Assembly: GCA_035719045.1 (NCBI GenBank)
Contig: DASTGO010000456.1
Coordinates: 1 to 9,951, forward strand
DNA from: DASTGO01 sp035719045
GTDB taxonomy: Bacteria > Actinomycetota > Actinomycetes > Actinomycetales > Kineosporiaceae
Reading direction: 5' to 3'
Length of the DNA: 9,951 bases
Below the pieces are notes generated by a model. That model was not told the DNA's origin. It saw only the letters and a program-made list of their open reading frames with translations, and made no database searches. The position numbers and the translations under genes were made by a program. Positions 1-5,573 of the stretch are shown here, one piece after another; positions within the stretch are counted from its first letter, which is position 1; every line of letters begins with the position of its first letter.

Positions 1-28
1 TGGAGACTCGGGGAAGGGAGCGGTACGG

Positions 29-265
29 ATGGGTGTGTCCGCAGTCGCCAGATACATGGCGTTCCCGCCGATGCCCCCGGCCGTGGCCCCGGCGGGCGCC
101 GGTGCACCGGCCACGGGACTGAGCGAGCGGGACCAGCTGGCTGTGGTCGGCGCGCGCCCTGCGGCGCTGCGCAACGCAGCCCGGGTCGCCACCAACCTCG
201 CGTCCTCGGATCCCGCCTCCACCGGCTCGGCCTCCGGGCAGGGATCGCTGGACACCTACCTGTAG
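29..265 (+). CDS. Small 78-residue protein of unknown function
   Basis: I do not recognise this protein. The ATG is preceded by a strong Shine-Dalgarno run (GGGAAGGGAG at about 11-20, 8 bases away), and roughly 86% of third codon positions are G or C, so I read it as a real gene. The frame is open to the left edge of the window, so a longer protein whose start lies outside cannot be excluded. The N-terminal half is rich in Pro, Ala and Gly. The middle (about residues 31-55) could form a helix. The tail is rich in Ser, Thr and Gly and ends in GSLDTYL. There is no cysteine, no clear signal peptide and no membrane segment. It converges on the HTH-TPR regulator at 435-1514. A ribosomal-peptide precursor is possible from its size and polar tail, but no modifying enzyme is visible here. 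Confidence 0.6.
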   Translation: MGVSAVARYMAFPPMPPAVAPAGAGAPATGLSERDQLAVVGARPAALRNAARVATNLASSDPASTGSASGQGSLDTYL

Positions 266-339
266 GCGGGACGGATCAGGCACGCGCCGTTGGGCCGGGG
301 AGTCGCTTCGGTCGGAACGCGGCTCCCACGGCGGGGCCA

Positions 340-421
340 CCCTTCCCCGGTCAGTGTTCTTGAGTGGCCGCCGCCCTTCCCCGGCCGGGTGTTCTTGCGC
401 GGTCGGGTGTTCTTGCGCGGT
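340..421. repeat. Short tandem repeat in a convergent intergenic gap
   Basis: Two perfect adjoining copies of the 18-bp unit CGGGTGTTCTTGCGCGGT lie at 386-403 and 404-421. A decayed, longer copy lies just upstream: CCCTTCCCCGG occurs at 340-350 and again at 374-384, each followed within a few bases by a GTGTTCTTG block. The array lies between the stop of the 78-residue gene and the stop of the minus-strand regulator. It could be a terminator zone or simply replication-slippage repeats. The rest of 266-434 shows nothing else that I can support. Confidence 0.8.
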
Positions 422-434
422 CGGAAAGCGGGAG

Positions 435-1514
435 TCAGCGGGTGCGACTGATCTCGTCGGTGAGGAGCCTGAGGGAGAGGCTGTGGCGTTCGGGCGGCAG
501 GCGCTCGAGGGCGGCCTGCGCGTAGTGGAGGCCGCCGGTCTTGTCGCCGGACTTGGCGAGCATGAGGCCGCGGTGTAGTTCGATGTGGGTGGCGAAGCGG
601 GGGAGTGTGGCGGGGCGGGTGTGGTCGGCGGCCTCCTGTGCCGCAACAGCACGTTGCTCGTCGCCCAGACGGGACCAGAGCATCGAGGCGAAGGTGCTCA
701 TGCGCCATTCGGGGATCGCGAAGTCACTGATCTGCTCAGCGGATCCGACCTGGTCGAAGAGTCGCTGAGCTTCCTCCATGGTGGTGACGGCGGTGGCGTG
801 GTCGCCGAGTGCTCCCGCGACGTGGGCGCGGGCCACAAGGGCGTTGAGACGGCCGAGACATGGGCTGTCGGACAGGGCAAGTGCCTGGTCGGCGAGTACG
901 CGCGCGGTGGGGAGTTCGGCGGCCTCGTAGGCGAGGGCGAGGGCGGCACGGCCTCGGACCCAGACCCGGGTGGGCGTGTCCTCGGACCGGTCGGCGACGG
1001 AGGCCGCGAGCCGGTACCAGCGGAGCGCACCCCTGGACCCGTCGTTGGCCGGAAGGGTCTTGCCGTACACGGTCATCATGCGCGCGGCCGGTGCCCAGAC
1101 CTTGGGGTCATTGACGAACTGCTGGAGGCGGACCATGTCGGCGACAAGGTGTGCGGACAGAGCGGCCGCACCCATGGTCATGTAGTCGCGGCCGTAGTTC
1201 TCGGCCCGGTCGCGCCACTGTTCCGCGGGGATGGGCTCGGTCAGCGCCTCGGTGAACGCACCGTGGAGTGCCTCGGACATCACCATGGGGGCGACGATCG
1301 CGGTGGCGAGGCCGGTCAGGAGCGTTCGGCGGTGCACGTCATCTCCTAGTGCGCGTTCGTAGGCCAGGACGACGTCGGAGGTGGGCGTGCGACGTCCGTT
1401 CTCGACGTTGGCCAGGTGGCTCTTGCTGAAGTGCGTCCTTGCAGCCATCTTCGACAGGCTCAGCCCTGCGTCTGCGCGGGCTTGCTTCAAAGATGCGCCG
1501 ATGTCTGAGATCAC
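435..1514 (-). CDS. XRE-family HTH regulator with TPR-like C-terminal region
   Basis: This is a predicted cytoplasmic DNA-binding regulator of 359 residues. Residues about 5-60 form an XRE helix-turn-helix (ASLKQARADAGLSLSKMA, then HFSKSHLANVENGRRTPTSD). The C-terminal 250 residues are Ala/Leu-rich antiparallel helices with TPR-like spacing, for example the stretches around ALAYEAAELPTARVLADQAL and HYAQAALERLPPERHS. HTH-plus-TPR proteins of this size are common in Streptomyces, usually without known targets. I chose the GTG at 1514 because GGTGAGG (1526-1520) sits 5 bases upstream. An in-frame ATG at 1586 would add 24 residues that do not look like part of the domain and would cover the operator candidate. 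The short hydrophobic stretch after RRTLLTGLATAIVAP resembles a membrane segment but probably belongs to the linker. A direct repeat just upstream suggests autoregulation. The ligand, if any, is unknown. Confidence 0.88.
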   Translation of the reverse strand: MISDIGASLKQARADAGLSLSKMAARTHFSKSHLANVENGRRTPTSDVVLAYERALGDDVHRRTLLTGLATAIVAPMVMSEALHGAFTEALTEPIPAEQWRDRAENYGRDYMTMGAAALSAHLVADMVRLQQFVNDPKVWAPAARMMTVYGKTLPANDGSRGALRWYRLAASVADRSEDTPTRVWVRGRAALALAYEAAELPTARVLADQALALSDSPCLGRLNALVARAHVAGALGDHATAVTTMEEAQRLFDQVGSAEQISDFAIPEWRMSTFASMLWSRLGDEQRAVAAQEAADHTRPATLPRFATHIELHRGLMLAKSGDKTGGLHYAQAALERLPPERHSLSLRLLTDEISRTR

Positions 1515-1534
1515 CAGAACCTCACCTAGACCTT

Positions 1535-1550
1535 GAATACACGTGAATAC
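1535..1550 (-). promoter_or_regulatory. Direct-repeat operator candidate upstream of the HTH-TPR gene
   Basis: GAATAC occurs twice as a direct repeat with a 4-base spacer (GAATAC-ACGT-GAATAC), so equivalent faces repeat every 10 bp, about one helical turn. The middle also contains the palindrome CACGTG. It lies 21-36 bases upstream of the preferred GTG start of the regulator, just 5' of its ribosome binding site, and is A/T-rich for this window. A TACTAT hexamer on the minus strand at 1573-1568 could be a -10 box, but I see no good -35 box. Binding by the regulator itself is an inference. Confidence 0.35.
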
Positions 1551-1703
1551 GGCCAACGGATGCCCGTGATAGTACGGAACGGGCATTCTGACCGTTATGA
1601 GCAGTTCCCTAGCGTACGACGCTGACGGTGGTGCTCGTCACTGAACGACGGGGTCGGCGGCGCCGGACATGTAGAGAGCCCGCCGCTGGCCCCGTCCTCC
1701 ACG

Positions 1704-1813
1704 AGATGCGCTGATGTTCGGGGCAAGGTATGGGCTCGCGCAGCATCTGCGCCGGGACGGCATGGTCGGCGTCGTCGGCCCCGGGCGTCAGTCACCTCAC
1801 GCATGTGAGGTGA
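1704..1813 (+). pseudogene. Decayed paralogue fragment of the resolvase-like gene at 2592
   Basis: The translation YGLAQHLRRDGMVGVV (frame of 1714) matches YGLAEYLRRDDVVGVV in the intact gene at 2592-2948, and the DNA of this core is nearly as similar. After about 1779 the match moves one frame over: codons 1790-1810 read SHLTHVR, matching GHLTHVR in the intact protein, and are followed at once by TGA (1811-1813). Between two shared anchors (GTCGTC and ACGCATGT) the fragment has 22 bases where the intact gene has 18, a net +4 change that explains the frameshift. Nothing matching the intact protein's first 50 residues was found upstream, and homology fades after the stop. I read it as a truncated, frameshifted duplicate. 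The open frame that runs from 1714 into the next gene is accidental. Confidence 0.7.
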
Positions 1814-1818
1814 CTGAC
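1787..1818. repeat. Perfect 14-bp inverted repeat with 4-base loop
   Basis: The arms GTCAGTCACCTCAC (1787-1800) and GTGAGGTGACTGAC (1805-1818) are exact reverse complements around the loop GCAT. The stem carries the shifted frame and stop of the decayed paralogue. There is no T-run on either side, though terminators in high-G+C actinomycetes often lack one. It could be a terminator, a protein-binding palindrome, or a product of hairpin-templated mutation. Confidence 0.85.
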
Positions 1819-1924
1819 CTCTTCCCCGTCCACGACCTCACCGGTGCCGGTCGGCTCCAGCGCACCGACGGCTGCCTCACGGGCCGGGTGATCGTCTGCG
1901 GCCCAGACGTTCGCGAGGACGACC

Positions 1925-2155
1925 ATGGCGCACCACCGGGAGCCCGCCGTGTCGGTGGCCGGGGCGGCCGCCCCATGTCCTTCCCCTGCTCTGGTCGATT
2001 TGTTGCCGGACGTCGATGGCGACACCGTAGGCCTTCCGCGCCCTCCTGCAATGGGGTGCGATCAGGGCGGGCAGCTGCGGAGCGGAACTGCCCGTGGCTG
2101 CCACCGCCATCCACGCGATGTCACATCCGCGCGATCTCAAGGGGGGCAGCAGTGA
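1925..2155 (+). CDS. Possible 76-residue protein, unrecognised
   Basis: The ATG has GAGGA five bases upstream (1915-1919), and its TGA overlaps the GTG start of the next gene by four bases, the same GTGA arrangement used by the next pair. These two points suggest the first gene of a three-gene operon. Against this, third-position G+C falls clearly after the first 15 codons, the C-terminal third is a low-complexity mix of Arg, Gly, His and Ser, and I recognise no domain. The stretch VDLLPDVDGDTVGLPR faintly recalls YVDEHRVAKGLPR of the downstream DUF3846-like protein, so it may be debris of an older duplicate. The remaining parts of 1600-2150 outside this ORF and the paralogue fragment show no supportable gene. 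Confidence 0.3.
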   Translation: MAHHREPAVSVAGAAAPCPSPALVDLLPDVDGDTVGLPRPPAMGCDQGGQLRSGTARGCHRHPRDVTSARSQGGQQ

Positions 2156-2595
2156 CGGGGAGGACTCCGGCCGCGGGCGGGTGTCGCGGCGACGGTGCGT
2201 TCGGTGAACGTGGGTCGGTGCTGGGGCTGCGGATTCCTGGTGATTCAGATCAGCCCGTGACGTTGATGGTGTTGCGGCTGTCGCTACCGGTGATGAGCGA
2301 CGCGATCGGCGGGGGATTGCTGGAGGACGCGTTGACCGGCGAGCGGGACGGCTTCGGGTACGCGTTCTACGTGGATGAGCACCGGGTGGCGAAGGGTCTG
2401 CCGCGGAATGATCGGGCGGCGGTGTTGTCGGCCCGGCTGGGGCATGTGACCCGGGCGTGGTTGGCGGATCTGCGCGGTGACGTGCTGGTCCTGGGCTGTG
2501 ACAGCCACCTGGATGACGTGAGCGTCCCGCGACCGGTGGTGGACGCGGCCGTCCGGTCAGGGCTGTTCGTCACGGGTGTGGAGGCGGCCTGGTGA
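2152..2595 (+). CDS. DUF3846-like protein
   Basis: This is a predicted cytoplasmic protein of 147 residues with no assigned function. The core (about residues 38-140) has the pattern I associate with DUF3846: a Val/Leu-rich first strand, SDAIGGGLLEDAL, then YVDEHRVAKGLPRNDRAAVL and RGDVLVLGCDSH. The GLPRNDRAA and GDVLVLG blocks are the most telling. DUF3846 proteins occur widely in plasmids and accessory regions, with unknown role. I chose the GTG at 2152 because AAGGGGGG (2139-2146) lies 5 bases upstream and the start overlaps the previous stop. The first 35 residues are Gly-rich and poorly structured, so a start at GTG 2257 or ATG 2266 is possible. The TGA overlaps the GTG start of the resolvase-like gene by 4 bases, implying translational coupling. 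Confidence 0.65.
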   Translation: MTGRTPAAGGCRGDGAFGERGSVLGLRIPGDSDQPVTLMVLRLSLPVMSDAIGGGLLEDALTGERDGFGYAFYVDEHRVAKGLPRNDRAAVLSARLGHVTRAWLADLRGDVLVLGCDSHLDDVSVPRPVVDAAVRSGLFVTGVEAAW

Positions 2596-2948
2596 ACGGG
2601 TCGGATGTCCGTCCGGTGGTCGCCGGCTATGCGGCGGTTCCCGCGCAGGCGAATCCGGAGGCGGCGGAACGCCTGCTGGCGCACTGGCGGCAAGCCCTCG
2701 CGGCCTGGGCCCGGTGCGAGGGCTACGCCTTGGGGGCGGTGTTCACCGATGTGCGAGGCCGGGATGAGCGGGGCCTGTACGGGCTCGCGGAGTACCTGCG
2801 CCGGGACGACGTGGTGGGGGTGGTCGTCCCGGACATGGGGCATCTGACGCATGTCCGGTGCCTGGCGGGGGCGGACCGACACGTGGTGCAGCGGTTCCTG
2901 CGGTCGGCGGTGCTGACGGTCGGGCCCGGCATCGTGGAGCAGGGGTGA
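2592..2948 (+). CDS. Small resolvase-like protein, apparently catalytically dead
   Basis: This 118-residue protein resembles the N-terminal catalytic domain of serine recombinases in layout: a first strand VVAGYAAVPA (9-18), a helix (22-42), then YALGAVFTDVRGRDERGLYG (45-64), AEYLRRDDVVGVVVPD (67-81) and HLTHV (84-88). In true recombinases these places read GYxRVS, VFxDxxxSG, LRxGD and LDRLxR. Here the catalytic Ser position is Pro17 and the DRLxR arginines are missing, and no DNA-binding C-terminal part follows. It is therefore unlikely to cut DNA and may bind a partner or act as a regulator. The GTG start has GGAGG seven bases upstream (2580-2584). It is coupled to the DUF3846-like gene, and a broken second copy lies at 1704-1813. 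The resolvase link is my reading of distant similarity, not a search result. Confidence 0.65.
   Translation: MNGSDVRPVVAGYAAVPAQANPEAAERLLAHWRQALAAWARCEGYALGAVFTDVRGRDERGLYGLAEYLRRDDVVGVVVPDMGHLTHVRCLAGADRHVVQRFLRSAVLTVGPGIVEQG
2829..2858. repeat. 9-bp inverted repeat inside the resolvase-like gene
   Basis: CCGGACATG (2829-2837) and CATGTCCGG (2850-2858) are exact reverse complements around a 12-base loop. The repeat encodes the VPDMGHLTHVR segment, the same place in the protein where the decayed paralogue carries its 14-bp hairpin. It may be chance from coding constraint, but the matching position is notable. Confidence 0.6.
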
Positions 2949-2965
2949 CGGGCGGGTGCCGGATC

Positions 2966-3490
2966 TCATGGCGTTGCGGTTCCGGTGGTCCCGGGATCAC
3001 CGGCCCCCGGTGCGGTACCGGGCACCTCGATCCGCCCGCTCTGGCCGATGCCCAGCGCCGTCAGCAACTCCGCCATCGAGCCGTACCGGGCGGCCGGGGG
3101 CAGGGACCGCAGGTCGACCAGCACCGCCTCCCGGGCACCCCGGGTGCGGGCCCGCTCGATCAGCTCCTCGGGGCCGACCGGGAAGTCCGGCAGCCCCAGC
3201 GCCGCCAGGAAGGCGTCCATCCGTACCCCGTCGTCATGGGTCATTCCCTGCGCCGTCGATGCCGCCATCCGCTCCCGGATGCGCTGCAGGTCCTGTTCCT
3301 CCCGCCACCGCTGCGCCGGCCCGGAGCCCTCACGGGGAGCGGTGACCTGCGCGTCGGGAACGCCGGGCCCGCCGGTCCGCCGGAGGTCGACGTCACCACC
3401 GGCCCAGGGTCCGGCCGCGGCGGGGGCCGACGTGGCGGGGGCGGCTGCACGCCGCTGACGGCGTCGGCGCAGCAGGCTGAGCAGGCGCAT
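2966..3490 (-). CDS. DUF2795 domain protein
   Basis: This is a predicted cytoplasmic protein of 174 residues with unknown function. The C-terminal part (about 90-148) matches the DUF2795 layout: MDAFLAALGLPDFPVGPEEL, then ARTRGAREAVLVDLRSLP, then YGSMAELLTALG, with the typical hydrophobic spacing between helices. The domain is common in actinobacteria, often as a short stand-alone protein. Here it is preceded by a basic start (MRLLSLLRRRRQRR), a Pro/Ala/Gly-rich linker (15-58) and a charged helix (about 60-80). The basic N-terminus could touch nucleic acid or membrane, but this is speculation. I chose the ATG at 3490 because the 46 residues before it in the open frame look non-coding. No strong ribosome binding site is visible; a G-run lies about 14 bases upstream. 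The gene converges on the resolvase-like gene with a 17-base gap. Confidence 0.75.
   Translation of the reverse strand: MRLLSLLRRRRQRRAAAPATSAPAAAGPWAGGDVDLRRTGGPGVPDAQVTAPREGSGPAQRWREEQDLQRIRERMAASTAQGMTHDDGVRMDAFLAALGLPDFPVGPEELIERARTRGAREAVLVDLRSLPPAARYGSMAELLTALGIGQSGRIEVPGTAPGAGDPGTTGTATP
2982..3003 (+). terminator. Hairpin after the resolvase-like gene
   Basis: CCGGTG (2982-2987) pairs with CACCGG (2998-3003). The stem continues with a G-T and a T-A pair, leaving a CCCGGG loop. It begins 34 bases after the stop of the plus-strand gene and lies inside the last codons of the converging minus-strand gene. There is no T-tract. It is a plausible terminator for the plus-strand operon. Confidence 0.35.
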
Positions 3491-3688
3491 ACCGGAGCCG
3501 TACCCCCATGCCGTCTCGGTAAACCGGACCGCCCCGCCCGCCGACGTCCGGCTGCGCACTCCGCGGCGATCCGTTCCGGGGATCCGTCGGGGCATGGTGG
3601 CGCCGAGAGTGCCCGTGCGGCACCGCACGATCAGACCGACCCCGAAACAGCTTGATCGACAAGGGGTTTCGTGGACTCCCTCCTAGCC

Positions 3689-3716
3689 TGGTCGGGAGGC
3701 ACTGGTCGGGAGGCAC
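3689..3716. repeat. 14-bp tandem duplication in a 5' leader
   Basis: TGGTCGGGAGGCAC occurs twice without a gap (3689-3702 and 3703-3716), directly ahead of the DinB-family gene. Each copy contains GGGAGG, a Shine-Dalgarno-like sequence, but neither is spaced correctly for the ATG at 3734. It looks like a recent slippage duplication. I see no convincing promoter in 3491-3733; that stretch shows no other supportable gene. Confidence 0.85.
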
Positions 3717-3733
3717 GAGCAGGGGGCCCGCGG

Positions 3734-4249
3734 ATGCGCGTTGGTGAGGTGCTGGGGGACGGCTTCGGACGGGTCTCGCAGGCCGTCCTGGCCGCGCTGG
3801 ACGGGCTGACCCCCCAGGATCTGGCCCGGCGTCCGGACCCGGACGCGAACTCGATCGGCTGGCTGGTCTGGCACCTGACCCGGGTGCAGGACGACCACCT
3901 CGCCGACGCCTTCGACCGGGAGCAACTCTGGCTGGCCGACGAGTGGGTGGTCAGGTTCAGCCTGCCGCTGCCCGCCCGCGACACCGGGTACGGCCACCAC
4001 CGCGACGAGGTGGCCGGCGTCCGGGTCCCGTCGACAGAGGTGCTGCGCGGGTATTTCGAGGCGGTGCATGCCCGCACCCTGGCCGACGTCGTCCCGCTGA
4101 CCGAGCCGGACCTGGACCGGATCGTGGACACGTCATGGGATCCGCCGGTGACCCTCGGCGTCCGGCTGATCAGTGTCGTCGCCGACGACCTGCAGCACGC
4201 CGGGCAGGCCGCCTACCTGCGCGGACTGCTCCGGCGCACGGTCGGCTGA
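3734..4249 (+). CDS. DinB/DUF664 family protein (mycothiol-dependent type)
   Basis: This 171-residue protein has the four-helix DinB layout. Key pieces are SIGWLVWHLTRVQDDHLADA (40-59) and VADDLQHAGQAAYLRGLL (149-166). The histidines H47, H55 and H155 are well placed to form the metal site of the superfamily. In actinobacteria, DUF664/DinB proteins include mycothiol-dependent metalloenzymes that transfer or use this thiol in detoxification or isomerisation; the substrate here is unknown. I chose ATG 3734 because AGGGGG (3721-3726) lies 7 bases upstream. A GTG further upstream (3671) would add an unlikely leader that reads across the 14-bp duplication. The length is normal for the family. It appears to be a single-gene transcription unit, with a G+C-rich hairpin 2 bases after the stop. 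Confidence 0.85.
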   Translation: MRVGEVLGDGFGRVSQAVLAALDGLTPQDLARRPDPDANSIGWLVWHLTRVQDDHLADAFDREQLWLADEWVVRFSLPLPARDTGYGHHRDEVAGVRVPSTEVLRGYFEAVHARTLADVVPLTEPDLDRIVDTSWDPPVTLGVRLISVVADDLQHAGQAAYLRGLLRRTVG

Positions 4250-4251
4250 CC

Positions 4252-4268
4252 GCCCGGGCTCCCCGGGC
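4252..4268 (+). terminator. G+C-rich hairpin after the DinB-family gene
   Basis: GCCCGGG (4252-4258) and CCCGGGC (4262-4268) pair perfectly around a CTC loop, two bases after the TGA. There is no T-tract, which is common for actinomycete terminators. Confidence 0.45.
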
Positions 4269-4389
4269 ATGCAGCCGCCCGCCCCGCAGCACCTCGTCGA
4301 GCACGGCCGAGGCGTCCGCCGGCTGCGGCCGGAGATCGGGACCAGCGGGCATCAGGTCCGGCGGCCGGGCGGCCGATAGATCTTCGAGA

Positions 4390-4408
4390 CCCGGCGACCA
4401 CAGCCGGG
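4390..4408 (+). other. Small hairpin in the leader of the FIST gene
   Basis: CCCGGC (4390-4395) and GCCGGG (4403-4408) form a 6-bp stem with a 7-base loop, 25 bases ahead of the FIST gene start. A CACGTG palindrome follows at 4414-4419. It could be a leader structure or an operator, and it could also be chance in such G+C-rich DNA. Confidence 0.25.
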
Positions 4409-4433
4409 CTGATCACGTGGGCGGGAGCCTCAG

Positions 4434-5573
4434 ATGCGGGTGTGGACCGAGTACTTCCCCACGGGTGCCGTCCCGCCCACCGCTCTCCCGGCCGAACTGG
4501 ACTCCCCCTCGACGCTGGTCCTGGTGTTCTCCGGGCTGACCGCGACCGAACTGGCCGACCCCGTGGCGGCCCTCCGGGGCGCCTTCCCGCAGGCGGTGAT
4601 CACGGGGTGCTCCACGGCGGGGGAAGTGCTCGGCGGGACGGTCCGCGACGGCGGGCTGGAGGTCTGCGTGACCCGGTTCGACCGCACCCCGGTCACCCTG
4701 GCCGGTGCGCAGATCGGCCGGTCCGCGGACTCCTACATCTGCGGCCGCAGGCTGGCCGAGCAACTGGCCGCACCGTCCCTGGTGGGCGTGATGGTGTACT
4801 CGGACGGCCTGAACGTCAACGGGTCCCAGCTGATCAAGGGAATCAACCAGGGCCTCGACGAGCGGGTCGTGGTCACCGGAGGCCTGGCCGCGGACGCCGA
4901 CCGGTTCGGGCGCACCTGGGTGATCGCCGACGACCGGCCGACCGAGGGCATCGTGGCGGCGGTCGGGCTGCACGGCGACGAGGTGGTGATCGGGCACGGA
5001 TCCTGCGGCGGCTACGACATCTTCGGCCCGCAGCGCCGGGTCACCCGGGCGAAGGACAACGTGCTCTTCGAGCTGGACGGCCAGCCGGCCCTCGACCTGT
5101 ACGAGCAGTACCTCGGGGAGCTGGCCTCGGGCCTGCCGGGCACCGGCCTGCAGTTCCCGCTGGCGATCTCCGACGGACCGCACGGTGACCCCCTGGTCCG
5201 CACGATGCTCGCGGTCCACCCCGGCAACCGGTCGATCACCTTCGCCGGGGACATCCCGCAGGGCTGGACGGCCCAGCTGATGCGCGCCAGCTTCGACCGC
5301 CTGGTCGACGGTGCCGCCCAGGCCGCCGAGACCGCCACCAAGGCCCGCACGGCCGGGGAATGCCTGGCCGTGGCGATCAGCTGCGTCGGCCGCAGAATGG
5401 TGCTCAAGCAGCGGGTCGAGGAGGAACTGGAGGCCGCACGGGACGGCCTGCCCTCTGACGCCCGGCTCGTCGGCTTCTACTCCTACGGTGAGATCTCCCC
5501 GCTGCCCTCCGGTCGCTGCGACCTGCACAACCAGACCATGACGCTGACCATGATCGGGGAACGGTCGGCGTGA
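4434..5573 (+). CDS. FIST domain sensory protein (FIST N and FIST C)
   Basis: This is a predicted cytoplasmic ligand-sensing protein of 379 residues, full length for the family. The FIST N part (about 25-215) shows STLVLVFSG, then AVITGCSTAGEVLGG (54-68), VGVMVYSDGLNVNG (117-130) and VVVTGGLAADADRF (145-158). The FIST C part (about 218-365) ends in the hallmark GFYSYGEISP (347-356) and LHNQTMTLT (364-372). FIST proteins are proposed to bind small molecules such as amino acids and often sit beside signalling genes. No membrane segment or signal peptide is present. The ATG has GGGAG 7-9 bases upstream. Its TGA overlaps the GTG of the histidine kinase by 4 bases, so the two proteins are probably made together and may form a complex in which the FIST protein is the sensor. 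The ligand is unknown. Confidence 0.93.
   Translation: MRVWTEYFPTGAVPPTALPAELDSPSTLVLVFSGLTATELADPVAALRGAFPQAVITGCSTAGEVLGGTVRDGGLEVCVTRFDRTPVTLAGAQIGRSADSYICGRRLAEQLAAPSLVGVMVYSDGLNVNGSQLIKGINQGLDERVVVTGGLAADADRFGRTWVIADDRPTEGIVAAVGLHGDEVVIGHGSCGGYDIFGPQRRVTRAKDNVLFELDGQPALDLYEQYLGELASGLPGTGLQFPLAISDGPHGDPLVRTMLAVHPGNRSITFAGDIPQGWTAQLMRASFDRLVDGAAQAAETATKARTAGECLAVAISCVGRRMVLKQRVEEELEAARDGLPSDARLVGFYSYGEISPLPSGRCDLHNQTMTLTMIGERSA

Noticed and set aside
585..1349. Plus-strand open frame of 254 codons
   Set aside because: Antisense to the HTH-TPR regulator; Gly/Val/Glu-rich with no recognisable domain.
1597..1644. 15-codon frame starting at ATG 1597, divergent from the regulator
   Set aside because: No ribosome binding site and too short to support as a gene.
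1714..2150. N-terminal half of a 293-residue open frame reaching into the DUF3846-like gene
   Set aside because: The first part is the frameshifted relic, the middle is low-complexity with poor codon use, and the real gene has its own GTG with a strong ribosome binding site at 2152.
2592..2948. Active serine recombinase / integrase call
   Set aside because: The catalytic Ser is replaced by Pro, the key arginines are absent and there is no DNA-binding part; no attachment sites were seen.
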